Source: Cohaesibacter gelatinilyticus (lineage in GTDB: Bacteria; Pseudomonadota; Alphaproteobacteria; Rhizobiales; Cohaesibacteraceae). Taken from it: a stretch of DNA of 64,000 nt. This document shows positions 8,726 through 15,594 of the stretch, in pieces; position 1 is the first letter of the stretch, and every line of letters begins with the position of its first letter. The stretch is taken from the NCBI RefSeq assembly GCF_900215605.1, contig NZ_OBEL01000003.1:383523-447522 (forward strand), read 5' to 3'. Made by a program: the position numbers and the translations under genes. The notes under the pieces were generated by a model. It saw only the letters and a list, made by a program, of their open reading frames with translations. It searched no databases and was not told where the DNA came from.

Positions 8726-10018
8726 ATGTGGGGCCTTCATCTCAAGCGTCGCAGCAAATGGTGGTACTATTATCGCGCTGTCCCCAAACAGTATCGCGAC
8801 GTCGAGGCACGCTCTCAAATCTGCTTCTCACTCAAGACCAGCGACTTTTCCAAAGCCAAACTGCGAGCCGCCCAGATTTCCGCAGACCTGGAAGAAGAGT
8901 GGCAAAAGGCCGTCGATCTCGGCATCTCGCTGTCCAGCAGGAATGAAGCAAGGCGATATGAAGCAGCCACTCAGTGCCAATTGGATCGTGGACTTGCTCC
9001 GACCAACTCCAATTCCATGTCCAATGACGAGCTTCTGATGCGCCTGCGCATGTTGCTGGATCGAGCGGCTTCTGTGCCGGAGCAAAAAGCACTTCTTGGC
9101 TTGGTAGAAGTGCCGCAAATGTCAATGATGGAGGGGTTCGAACGTTTCTGGGCCCATATCGAGGATGAATGGTCCGGTCTCAGCCATGATCAAGTGCGAG
9201 CCAAACGCAACGGCTATCTCAAGGCCTTGAGCAATTTCCGGGAAGCGGTCGGTGATGTGCCGCTTTACCAAGTGGAACGCCGCCATGCCATGGATTTCCG
9301 AACATGGTGGCTGAAACGCCTGAAGAAAAGAGGCCTGAAACCGCATACCGGTAACAAGGACATCAATGCCTTGCGTCGATTGATCACGACCAACTATGAC
9401 ATAGACGCTTATCAGGCGGTCAATCCGTTCGCTCGCATCAAGCTGAAAGACGAACCGCAAACGCCAAGAATCCCGTTCTCGAGCGAACAGATCAAGAATG
9501 CGATCAAACCCGGAGCGTTGGGCAAGTTGCATCCGGATTTCGTGTTGCTTTTTCGCTTGCTGGTCAATACCGGTATGCGACCGGTGGAAGCCATCGGTCT
9601 GGAACTGTCCGATATTCGTCTCGATCATGAGGTTCCTCATGTCCATATCAGGCGGAATGGTATACGTGGTCTCAAGACCGATCATTCCGAAAGGCTCATT
9701 CCTCTATTGGGTGCCTCATTGGACGCGGCCAAGGAACTAGTTGATGCTGGAGGATGGGGCAAGCGGGCAGGCAAGAACATGTATGCGACCAGCCTGATCA
9801 ACCAGCATTTGCGTGAAAATGGCATTGTCACCGAAAAACAGCAGAGCCTTTATTCCTTGCGGCATTGGTTTCAGGATCAACTCACCAAGCAAGACGTAAT
9901 TGACCGAGCCCAGGCCCAGTTGATGGGGCATAAATTCCATCGTCCCAAATATGGCTATGGCAAGGATTTGCAGGAGCTGCGTGACATCATCGTCCGATTT
10001 GCGATTGAAGCGCCTTGA
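8726..10018 (+). CDS. int: Island integrase, tyrosine recombinase
   Basis: The 430-residue site-specific recombinase has an N-terminal domain seen in tRNA-targeting integrases (HLKRRSKWWYYYRAVPKQYR), a SAM-like core-binding region at about 120-230 and a C-terminal catalytic domain. The catalytic residues are recognisable: Arg in VNTGMRPVEAIGL, the LRHW box (YSLRHWFQDQL), the LMGHKF histidine and the tyrosine in KYGYGKD. It should integrate and excise the element at tRNA-Ser by strand exchange through a phosphotyrosine intermediate. The gene points away from the tRNA, as is usual. Its 3' end overlaps a small antisense ORF by about 30 bp. Confidence 0.95.
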   Translation: MWGLHLKRRSKWWYYYRAVPKQYRDVEARSQICFSLKTSDFSKAKLRAAQISADLEEEWQKAVDLGISLSSRNEARRYEAATQCQLDRGLAPTNSNSMSNDELLMRLRMLLDRAASVPEQKALLGLVEVPQMSMMEGFERFWAHIEDEWSGLSHDQVRAKRNGYLKALSNFREAVGDVPLYQVERRHAMDFRTWWLKRLKKRGLKPHTGNKDINALRRLITTNYDIDAYQAVNPFARIKLKDEPQTPRIPFSSEQIKNAIKPGALGKLHPDFVLLFRLLVNTGMRPVEAIGLELSDIRLDHEVPHVHIRRNGIRGLKTDHSERLIPLLGASLDAAKELVDAGGWGKRAGKNMYATSLINQHLRENGIVTEKQQSLYSLRHWFQDQLTKQDVIDRAQAQLMGHKFHRPKYGYGKDLQELRDIIVRFAIEAP

Positions 10019-10181
10019 GGCGATTTCGGGAAGAGTTCAAGGCTGATTGCTGCTCGAATATTGCTTGCAGGCGTGCATGAAGGCCGAGCAAATTGGCTTC
10101 CTCCCGCTCATCGCAGGAGGCAAGCAAATCAGCCAGCAAGTGTTCCATCTTTTCAAATTCGTGTTCAGTCAGAAAGATCAT
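9987..10181 (-). CDS. Small hypothetical protein (MIFLTE family), first copy
   Basis: The 64-residue acidic, helical protein begins MIFLTEHEFEKMEHLLADLL. I do not recognise a family. Evidence that it is real is that its N-terminal part is repeated, with mainly synonymous-looking changes, at 11139-11204, where the copy is truncated. The last residues overlap the integrase 3' end in antisense. It is divergent from the CxxC protein gene at 10294, with the island motif between them. A regulatory role is possible but not shown. Confidence 0.5.
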   Translation of the reverse strand: MIFLTEHEFEKMEHLLADLLASCDEREEANLLGLHARLQAIFEQQSALNSSRNRLKALQSQIGR

Positions 10182-10216
10182 GCCTGAGAGTCGCACCAAT
10201 AACCGACTGAAAGGAG

Positions 10217-10232
10217 GGGCGGAGCTACGTCC
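10217..10232 (+). promoter_or_regulatory. Island motif copy 2
   Basis: GGGC-GGAGCTAC-GTCC lies 61 bp before the ATG at 10294, between divergent small genes. Confidence 0.6.
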
Positions 10233-10293
10233 ATTGTTTTCAGAGGTGCAAAGAAAGATCCTGGTTGCGGTAATTCTGACATCGGAGGCAGAT

Positions 10294-10488
10294 ATGCACC
10301 ACAAAAGAGGCAGACCTCGCAATCGGCGAGCCGGATGCAAGCTCTGTAAACCATGGAAAGTCAATGGCATACGGAGCGAGAGCATCGAAGGTGAGAAATT
10401 CAGCGATCATCGGAGACGTTTTGCTTTTTCAGTCCAAAAGGACTCTTCAGCAGATCTTCGACGAGTTGGCAGATCAAACGGTTTTTAG
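10294..10488 (+). CDS. Small basic CxxC protein with AT-hook-like N-terminus, first copy
   Basis: The 64-residue, very basic protein begins MHHKRGRPRNRRAGCKLCKPW. It has one CxxC pair (CKLC) and a KRGRP segment that resembles an AT-hook core. GGAGG at 10284-10288 is well placed before the ATG. A paralogue at 11319-11501 shares the segment RRAGCKLCKPWK(V/I)NG, followed by an SDxRRR segment in both, so this is a duplicated real gene. Nucleic-acid binding is plausible from composition. The function is unknown. Confidence 0.7.
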   Translation: MHHKRGRPRNRRAGCKLCKPWKVNGIRSESIEGEKFSDHRRRFAFSVQKDSSADLRRVGRSNGF

Positions 10489-10670
10489 AAATTTCACTGC
10501 CAATGGGTAGGCCTCAACAAATTCCGCATAGCCTTAGGTGAGGAATGGCATCTTCCGGCGTTTGGAATTCCAATGAAATCACCAGACACCAGAGCAAATC
10601 AGTAGATGTCCTGCCGTCTGCTCTCGGGCAAAAAATATGCATAGATGTGTCCATCAACATGGAGGAAGCA

Positions 10671-10955
10671 ATGAGAGAACCAAACGAGGAAGAACTTCAT
10701 GTATTCCACAAAGAACACTTCTCTGGAATCTGCATGATGCTCTTTGAAAACATCGGAGAATATATCTGCGAAAATCCCCTTGTTGCCAAACACGAGGTGC
10801 TGGTTGCGCTTGCAGAGATTGCCTGTAAGGCGCTTTTTGAGCTGAATACACGCGTACTTATGATCGACTATGAGGGCCCGGCTTCAAAGCCAAATCTTGA
10901 ATTTATTGAGCAACTGATCTCCCAAATTGGAAACAACAATTCAGACGGAGTTTGA
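10671..10955 (+). CDS. Hypothetical protein, 94 residues
   Basis: The acidic, helical protein contains EEELHVFHKEHFSGICMML and a middle segment rich in Leu and Ala. GGAGGA at 10661-10666 supports the ATG at 10671 rather than the in-frame start at 10545. The next small gene starts 1 bp after its stop codon, so the two are probably translated together. No known family was recognised. Confidence 0.6.
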   Translation: MREPNEEELHVFHKEHFSGICMMLFENIGEYICENPLVAKHEVLVALAEIACKALFELNTRVLMIDYEGPASKPNLEFIEQLISQIGNNNSDGV

Positions 10956-10956
10956 T

Positions 10957-11154
10957 ATGTTCAGAAAAGTCTCAGAATTTGATCGCGGGATGCTATTCCA
11001 TAGCGTTGAATTAGCATCAATACTGGTCGAAAATGACATTAGAATGAACCCGCTTGTAGAGAACAATTCAAATATTGCTAGACAAGCAGACTACTTACAC
11101 ACCCTTTTTGAAGAGTTCAAAAAGAGCTTGATAGAACATTACGATTTTCGGTGA
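10957..11154 (+). CDS. Hypothetical protein, 65 residues
   Basis: The ATG at 10957 directly follows the stop codon of the preceding gene, with GGAG about 9 bases upstream inside that gene. The product is helical (FDRGMLFHSVELASILVEND) with no recognised domain. The same frame could start at 10927, inside the upstream gene. It lies between the two copies of the duplicated small-gene cassette. Confidence 0.5.
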   Translation: MFRKVSEFDRGMLFHSVELASILVENDIRMNPLVENNSNIARQADYLHTLFEEFKKSLIEHYDFR

Positions 11155-11204
11155 GCCAGAAGGTGCTCCATACGTTCAAATTCGTATTCAGTCAGAAAGA
11201 TCAT
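11139..11204 (-). pseudogene. Truncated copy of the MIFLTE small gene
   Basis: The 21-codon frame MIFLTEYEFERMEHLLAHRKS matches the first 17 residues of the 9987-10181 gene and then diverges to a stop. It overlaps the 3' end of the plus-strand gene at 10957. It is best read as the remnant of a duplicated cassette. Confidence 0.6.
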
Positions 11205-11239
11205 GCGAAAACATCGCACGGATAGCCTTTTCTAAAGAG

Positions 11240-11255
11240 GGGCGAAGTTCCGTCC
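11240..11255 (+). promoter_or_regulatory. Island motif copy 3
   Basis: GGGC-GAAGTTCC-GTCC lies 63 bp before the ATG at 11319. It holds the same position relative to the CxxC gene as copy 2 and is probably part of the same cassette duplication. Confidence 0.55.
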
Positions 11256-11318
11256 GTTGAATACTGAGGAGGAAAGCATGATCGTGGTTGTAGATGAATC
11301 AGAAACATGAGGCTGGCT

Positions 11319-11501
11319 ATGCATCACAAGAGAAAACGCCCAATCAATCGTCGAGCCGGTTGCAAACTCTGCAAGCCGTGGAAAATCAATGGTGTACGTA
11401 GAGACAGTTTTGAAGGCGAAACGCACTCTGATCGCCGTCGTCGCTTGGCCTGGCCATTGACCAGACGGGAATTCGCACAAGCTAAGTCTCGCTTTTACTG
11501 A
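11319..11501 (+). CDS. Small basic CxxC protein, second copy
   Basis: The 60-residue paralogue of the 10294 gene begins MHHKRKRPINRRAGCKLCKPW. The CxxC and the following basic segment are kept, but the AT-hook-like KRGRP has become KRKRP. The C-terminal tail differs (TRREFAQAKSRFY). An in-frame start at 11307 is also possible. A degenerate copy of the palindrome found at 12165 and 12310 begins inside its last codons (11490). Confidence 0.6.
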   Translation: MHHKRKRPINRRAGCKLCKPWKINGVRRDSFEGETHSDRRRRLAWPLTRREFAQAKSRFY

Positions 11502-11601
11502 AAGTGCGCGCAATACATCCGCTCGGCAACTACCGGATCCTGCGATAGGAACCTATTAGCGCAAAGATTGCGCCGAATACACTTGGCTTTAGAATCGTGC
11601 C

Positions 11602-11931
11602 ATGAGATCCCCTGAAACAAGCCTCGAGCCCGATTGCCCAACTTATGAAGCTTTCCAGCTGACATGGCACGGAATAGGCCTAACAGTTCGCCATAGCCCA
11701 GCGTGGTATCAGCAACAGCAAGATGGGTTTGTGACCCAACATATCGAAGTCATAAGTGATGATCGTGTTCCGTTGCCAATCACGGAAACAGGTTATCGAT
11801 CCCATTTCATGAACGGGCAGGACGCCCTCGGTGAGTTTGAGGGTGATCCCGTGGCCTTTGTCAATTGGTGGTTGGATGAGGCCGCACAGTCGCCAGATTG
11901 GCTGGCAAGCAGACAACTATCGTTGTTTTGA
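11602..11931 (+). CDS. Hypothetical protein, 109 residues
   Basis: The acidic soluble protein has aromatic-rich segments (TWHGIGLTVRHSPAWYQQQQ and DPVAFVNWWLDEAA). No signal peptide or membrane segment is seen. Codon use looks coding over the whole length and the frame has a clear start and stop, but I do not recognise a family. It stands alone, with about 430 bp of gene-free DNA after it. Confidence 0.6.
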   Translation: MRSPETSLEPDCPTYEAFQLTWHGIGLTVRHSPAWYQQQQDGFVTQHIEVISDDRVPLPITETGYRSHFMNGQDALGEFEGDPVAFVNWWLDEAAQSPDWLASRQLSLF

Positions 11932-12367
11932 CCAACCAGTTATAGCCTCCTCGCAACCATCCCCACAGAAGGCACCGACCATTTTCCTCGTGCCTCAGAG
12001 AGCCCGATCGCGGTCGTCAATTTCGTCTCCGGCCGTCATTTTTTGCGTGGCTCATATGTTTGGGCCGTTCCCTCCCCCAAAAAAACTTCCCTCACTCTGG
12101 TTGAACTAAATCAAACGGATATTGCCACTGGTACGTTCGTAGCGAAAACCTGTCACTATATGCTCGCTTTTACGAAAAGCGAAACCAAAGCTGCCGTCGC
12201 TTTGACAGCTTTCCGTGCTTTCCCATAATGGAACCGAGTACAGCATCGCTTCACCAAGATCGAGACCTGCTTACCGCTGAAAATGCGGCTATCCGGGCAT
12301 CATAACGCACGCTTTTCGTAAAAGCGGAACTGGCGACGACGTGCTCGCTGATCTAACCCCCTCCAAT
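11932..12367. other. Gene-free stretch with two copies of a 17-bp palindrome
   Basis: No convincing gene is found on either strand. Two 17-bp palindromes, CGCTTTTACGAAAAGCG at 12165-12181 and its exact reverse complement at 12310-12326, lie 128 bp apart just before a short recombinase gene. A degenerate relative lies at 11490-11508. They could be recombinase binding sites, small REP-like repeats or hairpins in RNA. Confidence 0.6.
12165..12326. repeat. Pair of 17-bp inverted palindromic repeats
   Basis: Each copy is CGCTTTT-N3-AAAAGCG, with N3 ACG in the first and CGT in the second. The copies are therefore exact inverted repeats of each other across a 128-bp segment. They end 41 bp before the ATG of the short tyrosine recombinase. 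Confidence 0.7.
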
Positions 12368-12997
12368 ATGCCGAACGATACCGGCCATCCGTGGAACAAG
12401 GATCGTGCTGTCGGGCAAAAGCGGCCATTTACCCAAGACCAAATTCGCCAACTCGCCAATCTTCTAAAAGATGCCGAGCGCCAACGAGAGCTTACGCTGT
12501 TTTGTCTTGGGATAGATACCATGCTGCGCAGTTCCGACCTGGTACGGTTGCGCGTCAGAGACTTGATTGACCAGAATGGCCAACCCAAGCCCGACTTCTC
12601 ATCAAGTCAACAGAAGACCGGGGCGGCGGTGGTCAGCGTCATAACACCGTTTAGCCAAGCCGCACTGAGGACTTGGATTGAAGTTGGAAATTTATCGCGC
12701 CGTGACTACCTGTTCACGTCCCGATCCGGTGACGGATCAAAACCGATCACGACGAATTTCCTCCGACGATTGGTGAAGAAATGGGCGGCAGAGCTCGGCC
12801 TCGATCCAACTGATTATTCCGGCCACAGCCTTCGACGATCCAAACCCTCACATCTCTACGCACAAGGCGTCCGTCCAGAAATGCTGCGCCTGCTGCTCGG
12901 GCACAAAAGCCTGCAATCGACCCAGGCCTATCTCGGGATCGACCAGAACGAAGCCTTGGCTCTTGCTCGCAAATTCGATTGTTTCAAGGAGTTCTGA
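12368..12997 (+). CDS. Short tyrosine recombinase (catalytic domain only)
   Basis: The 209-residue protein covers just the catalytic domain of phage-type integrases. The Arg of LRSSDLVRL, the Lys of QQKTG, HSLRRS, the LLLGHKS histidine and the AYLGI tyrosine are all in place, so it could be active. It lacks the usual N-terminal arm-binding and core-binding domains. Proteins of this size occur in integrative elements and on plasmids. The frame is open back to a GTG at 12341. I chose the ATG at 12368 because the conserved part starts there. Confidence 0.8.
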   Translation: MPNDTGHPWNKDRAVGQKRPFTQDQIRQLANLLKDAERQRELTLFCLGIDTMLRSSDLVRLRVRDLIDQNGQPKPDFSSSQQKTGAAVVSVITPFSQAALRTWIEVGNLSRRDYLFTSRSGDGSKPITTNFLRRLVKKWAAELGLDPTDYSGHSLRRSKPSHLYAQGVRPEMLRLLLGHKSLQSTQAYLGIDQNEALALARKFDCFKEF

Positions 12998-13075
12998 TAT
13001 GCGTCAAGATCGCAAAAAACACCGTGCACCGCATAGCCTTCTGGCTGGTCAAAATTCCCTAAAGTCAAATCTTTT

Positions 13076-13116
13076 TTGTCAAGAAAATTTGACAAAAACA
13101 CCAATTTCCCTAGAAA
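13076..13116 (+). promoter_or_regulatory. Putative operator and promoter of the tandem secreted-protein genes
   Basis: The inverted repeat TTGTCAA-N6-TTGACAA (13076-13095) overlaps a consensus -35 box TTGACA (13089-13094). A weak -10 (TAGAAA, 13111-13116) follows 16 bp later. Two further GTCAAA half-sites lie just upstream (from 13048 and 13064). The layout suggests a repressed promoter driving the gene at 13146. Confidence 0.45.
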
Positions 13117-13145
13117 ATAGAGATACTTACTTATCTCTCCTCAAA

Positions 13146-13637
13146 ATGGGAATCGACAAGGGAAAGGCTCTCGGGGCAATGATGCTGGGCGCATTAGCGG
13201 TTGATCCGGCATTAGCAGAAGAACAACAACCATCCGTGCAGTTGGCCGGAATGACGAGCGGACAGGTCACAGATTGTGTGGCTTTCGTAAAGCAACAGCG
13301 TGCTTTGGCTGCAGAACATGGCAATCCTATGAGTCGAACAGCTGCAATGGCTATGCTTGGTCAATGCGAGAATGGTGAACTTGAAAAAATCATTGCTGAA
13401 CAACAACGTGTTATAGCCGCCCTGAGAAATGAAATAAAAGCCATCCAGCTTGAGATTGTTGAAAATGGGCAGATCATTGACGCCAACGGGCGAGCAATCG
13501 CCAAAATTGTCGCGATCAATGGCCAGTTGATCATCCGAAAACAGGAGTTGGATACCGAGATTGCGTCTTCGCGTGCTCGGCAGGATGAGTTAGTACGGCA
13601 AGCAGAAGCAATTCTTCAGCGATTGGCTACGTCATAA
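13146..13637 (+). CDS. Secreted coiled-coil protein, tandem paralogue 1
   Basis: The 163-residue protein has a signal peptide (LGAMMLGALAVDPALA-EE). The mature part starts with a two-cysteine module (TDCVAFVKQQRALAAEHG, then GQCENGELE) and continues as one long coiled coil with the repeated pattern I(I/L)xENGQIIDxNGRAIAKI. It is the first of four tandem paralogues (to 15541). The conserved cysteines could form a disulfide in the periplasm. I recognise no named family. An ATG at 12999 would add 49 residues, but a promoter-like element lies in that segment, so 13146 is preferred. Confidence 0.7.
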   Translation: MGIDKGKALGAMMLGALAVDPALAEEQQPSVQLAGMTSGQVTDCVAFVKQQRALAAEHGNPMSRTAAMAMLGQCENGELEKIIAEQQRVIAALRNEIKAIQLEIVENGQIIDANGRAIAKIVAINGQLIIRKQELDTEIASSRARQDELVRQAEAILQRLATS

Positions 13638-14526
13638 CCATCGTTTTACGGCGTTGTTTCCAGACCTCAAGATTGTTATTATATGATCCAGTGGAATTGT
13701 TCTGACGGGATCGCTAGGCATGATGCTAACACGTTATTTTTTATGTGCTATTTCTCTTAGTGCATTGATTTCTCCAACTGAGGTAGGCGCTGGAGACAAC
13801 GTCGGATCGCATAGGATCGAACGAACGACTGATTGCGTGGCGTTCGTCAAAAAGCAGAGAGCTCTTGCGGCAGAAAATGGTGAAGTGATGAGCCGTCGAG
13901 ATCAGAAGCTCATCCTATTAGATTGTCGAAATGGCGAGCTTGAGGACCATATTGCTAAGCAAGAACGTATTCTATCTGCCCTTGATGAGCAAATCCGACA
14001 GCAAAATTTTCGATTGGAAGCGCAAGGTCGTATTATCGATGATCAGGGGCAAGAGCTTGCACGCGTCATTTGGGTGAATCGAAAACTGGTTTTGCGCCGT
14101 GAGACTGCCGAGGTGGAGCAAGCCCAGATCTTAGATGAAATTGAAGCGTACCTTGTTGAAAACAGTTTTTGAGAGGAAGAGAATGCCGATTCGAATTTTG
14201 AAATGGCAGCGGCAAAGAAACCTTGCGACCAGTTCAGTCGCCGACGCTATTTGCCCATTCCTAACCTCGATGTTGTCAATTATCCAGTAACTGAACAGTA
14301 TCTGGTCATCGCGATTCACGGCAAAGCGGGGCGTTTTCCAGAAGCAGACCAAGTCATAACCATCGCTTTACGGCGTTGTTTCCAGAACTCAAGATTGGTA
14401 TTATGTCATGCTGTGTAATTGTTCCGACAGGGTCACTAGAAATGATACTAACACGTTATTTTGTATGTGCTATTTCTCTTTATGCGTTGATTTTTCCAAT
14501 TGAGGCAGGCGCTGAAGACAACGCCG
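13637..14526. repeat. Tandem direct repeat of about 170 bp (13637-13806 and 14357-14526)
   Basis: The two segments share nearly the same sequence over an intergenic leader and a signal-peptide coding region. Examples are the shared TACGGCGTTGTTTCCAGA and ACACGTTATTTTxTATGTGC. The offset is about 720 bp, equal to one gene-plus-leader unit. Confidence 0.8.
13720..14172 (+). CDS. Secreted coiled-coil protein, tandem paralogue 2
   Basis: The 150-residue protein has a signal peptide (LTRYFLCAISLSALISP), then the family module TDCVAFVKKQRALAAENG and LDCRNGELE, then a coiled coil with RIIDDQGQELARVI. The region from about 13637 through the signal peptide is nearly identical to that before paralogue 3 (14357-14526), which shows recent tandem duplication. 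Its coiled coil ends earlier than in the others. Paralogues 2-4 lie on the same strand with gaps of about 80-270 bp. Confidence 0.75.
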   Translation: MMLTRYFLCAISLSALISPTEVGAGDNVGSHRIERTTDCVAFVKKQRALAAENGEVMSRRDQKLILLDCRNGELEDHIAKQERILSALDEQIRQQNFRLEAQGRIIDDQGQELARVIWVNRKLVLRRETAEVEQAQILDEIEAYLVENSF

Positions 14527-14951
14527 GTTCTTATCTGATCGAAGGAACCTATAATCTTCAAGCGACCAACTGTGTAGCATTTGTGAAAGACCAACGTTCA
14601 CTTGCAGCAGAAAACGGGATGGTACTGAGCCGGGCTGAACAGAAGAACCTGCTTCATCAATGTCGGAACAGCGAATTAGAGGCAATCATTGCAGAGCAGG
14701 AACATGTTCTGGCAGCACTTGATGAGGAGATCAAAGCCATCCAGCTTGAGATTGATGAAAACGGGCAGATAATTGATGAGAACGGGCGGGCGATCGCCAA
14801 AATTGTCGCGATCAATGGCCAGTTGATCATCCGCAAACAGTTGGAAGCAGAGATTGCTGAGACAGAAGCTCGTATTGCCGCTCTGGAGGCTGACACTGAA
14901 GCCAAACTCGCTGAAGCCGAACGAATTCTCCAAAGACTAGCCACTCAGTAA
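14442..14951 (+). CDS. Secreted coiled-coil protein, tandem paralogue 3
   Basis: The 169-residue protein has the signal peptide ILTRYFVCAISLYALIFP, then TNCVAFVKDQRSLAAENG and HQCRNSELE, followed by a coiled coil of about 100 residues. Its middle is almost identical to paralogue 1 (IAKIVAINGQLIIRKQ), while its 5' end matches paralogue 2. It therefore looks like a mosaic of the two, which suggests gene conversion or unequal crossover. The ATG at 14442 aligns with the start of paralogue 2. Confidence 0.75.
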   Translation: MILTRYFVCAISLYALIFPIEAGAEDNAGSYLIEGTYNLQATNCVAFVKDQRSLAAENGMVLSRAEQKNLLHQCRNSELEAIIAEQEHVLAALDEEIKAIQLEIDENGQIIDENGRAIAKIVAINGQLIIRKQLEAEIAETEARIAALEADTEAKLAEAERILQRLATQ

Positions 14952-15028
14952 AAGACGCTCTCCTTAGCTGTTTTCAATACTCAAGATGATATCATATCCC
15001 ACTTCTGGGGGAGGAAGGGCCATTGAAC

Positions 15029-15541
15029 ATGACGCAAACCCATCTTTTTGTGTGTACCATTTTTGCTTTCTGTCTTGCATTTCCAATTGAGGCAGGCGCT
15101 GAAGACAACGCTGGTTCCTATCGGATCGAAGGAACCTACAATCGTCAGGTGACCGACTGTGTGGCATTTGTAAAAGATCAACGAACATTGGCGACTGAAA
15201 ACGGCGTCGTGATGAGCCGTCGAGATCAAAAGTCAATGTTGCATCAATGTCGAAGTGGTCAGCTCGAAGCCCGAATTGCTGAACAAGAACGTATTCTTGA
15301 CGCACTTGATGATGAAATCCGGCTGCTTGACTTGAGGCTAGATGAACAAGCCCAAATCCTTGATGAACAAGGCCGAGTTCTGGCGAAAATCATTGCGATC
15401 AACGGCCAGCTAATTGTTAGAATACAAGCTTCAAAAGCAAGGATTGCCGCTCTAGATGCTGATAATGCGGCTAAGCTGGCGGAAGTTGACTTAATCCTCG
15501 ATAGAATTACTCAACACCTCGTCATACATAGCAAAAACTAA
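15029..15541 (+). CDS. Secreted coiled-coil protein, tandem paralogue 4
   Basis: The 170-residue protein has the signal peptide LFVCTIFAFCLAFPIEAGA, the family module TDCVAFVKDQRTLATENG and HQCRSGQLE, and a coiled coil with ILDEQGRVLAKIIAINGQ. GAGGAAGGG at 15011-15019 is a good ribosome-binding site for the ATG at 15029. It is the last of the four tandem copies and the most diverged upstream. Confidence 0.75.
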   Translation: MTQTHLFVCTIFAFCLAFPIEAGAEDNAGSYRIEGTYNRQVTDCVAFVKDQRTLATENGVVMSRRDQKSMLHQCRSGQLEARIAEQERILDALDDEIRLLDLRLDEQAQILDEQGRVLAKIIAINGQLIVRIQASKARIAALDADNAAKLAEVDLILDRITQHLVIHSKN

Positions 15542-15548
15542 TAACATA

Positions 15549-15577
15549 TTGAAATATATATAAATTTCTGATAGTAT
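15549..15577 (+). promoter_or_regulatory. Putative promoter with very short leader
   Basis: TTGAAA (15549-15554), a 17-bp spacer and TAGTAT (15572-15577) lie in an AT-rich stretch. The expected start of transcription is only about 10 bases before the ATG at 15595, and no Shine-Dalgarno sequence is visible. Leaderless translation is possible. Confidence 0.45.
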
Positions 15578-15594
15578 ATGTAGAATTTTCTTTG

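Noticed and set aside
12043-12228. Plus-strand frame of 61 codons before the short recombinase
   Set aside because: Low-complexity product, no start signal, and it crosses the first palindrome.
14203-14418. Plus-strand frame between paralogues 2 and 3
   Set aside because: It overlaps the duplicated leader, and the matching frame is not kept in the other leader copy.
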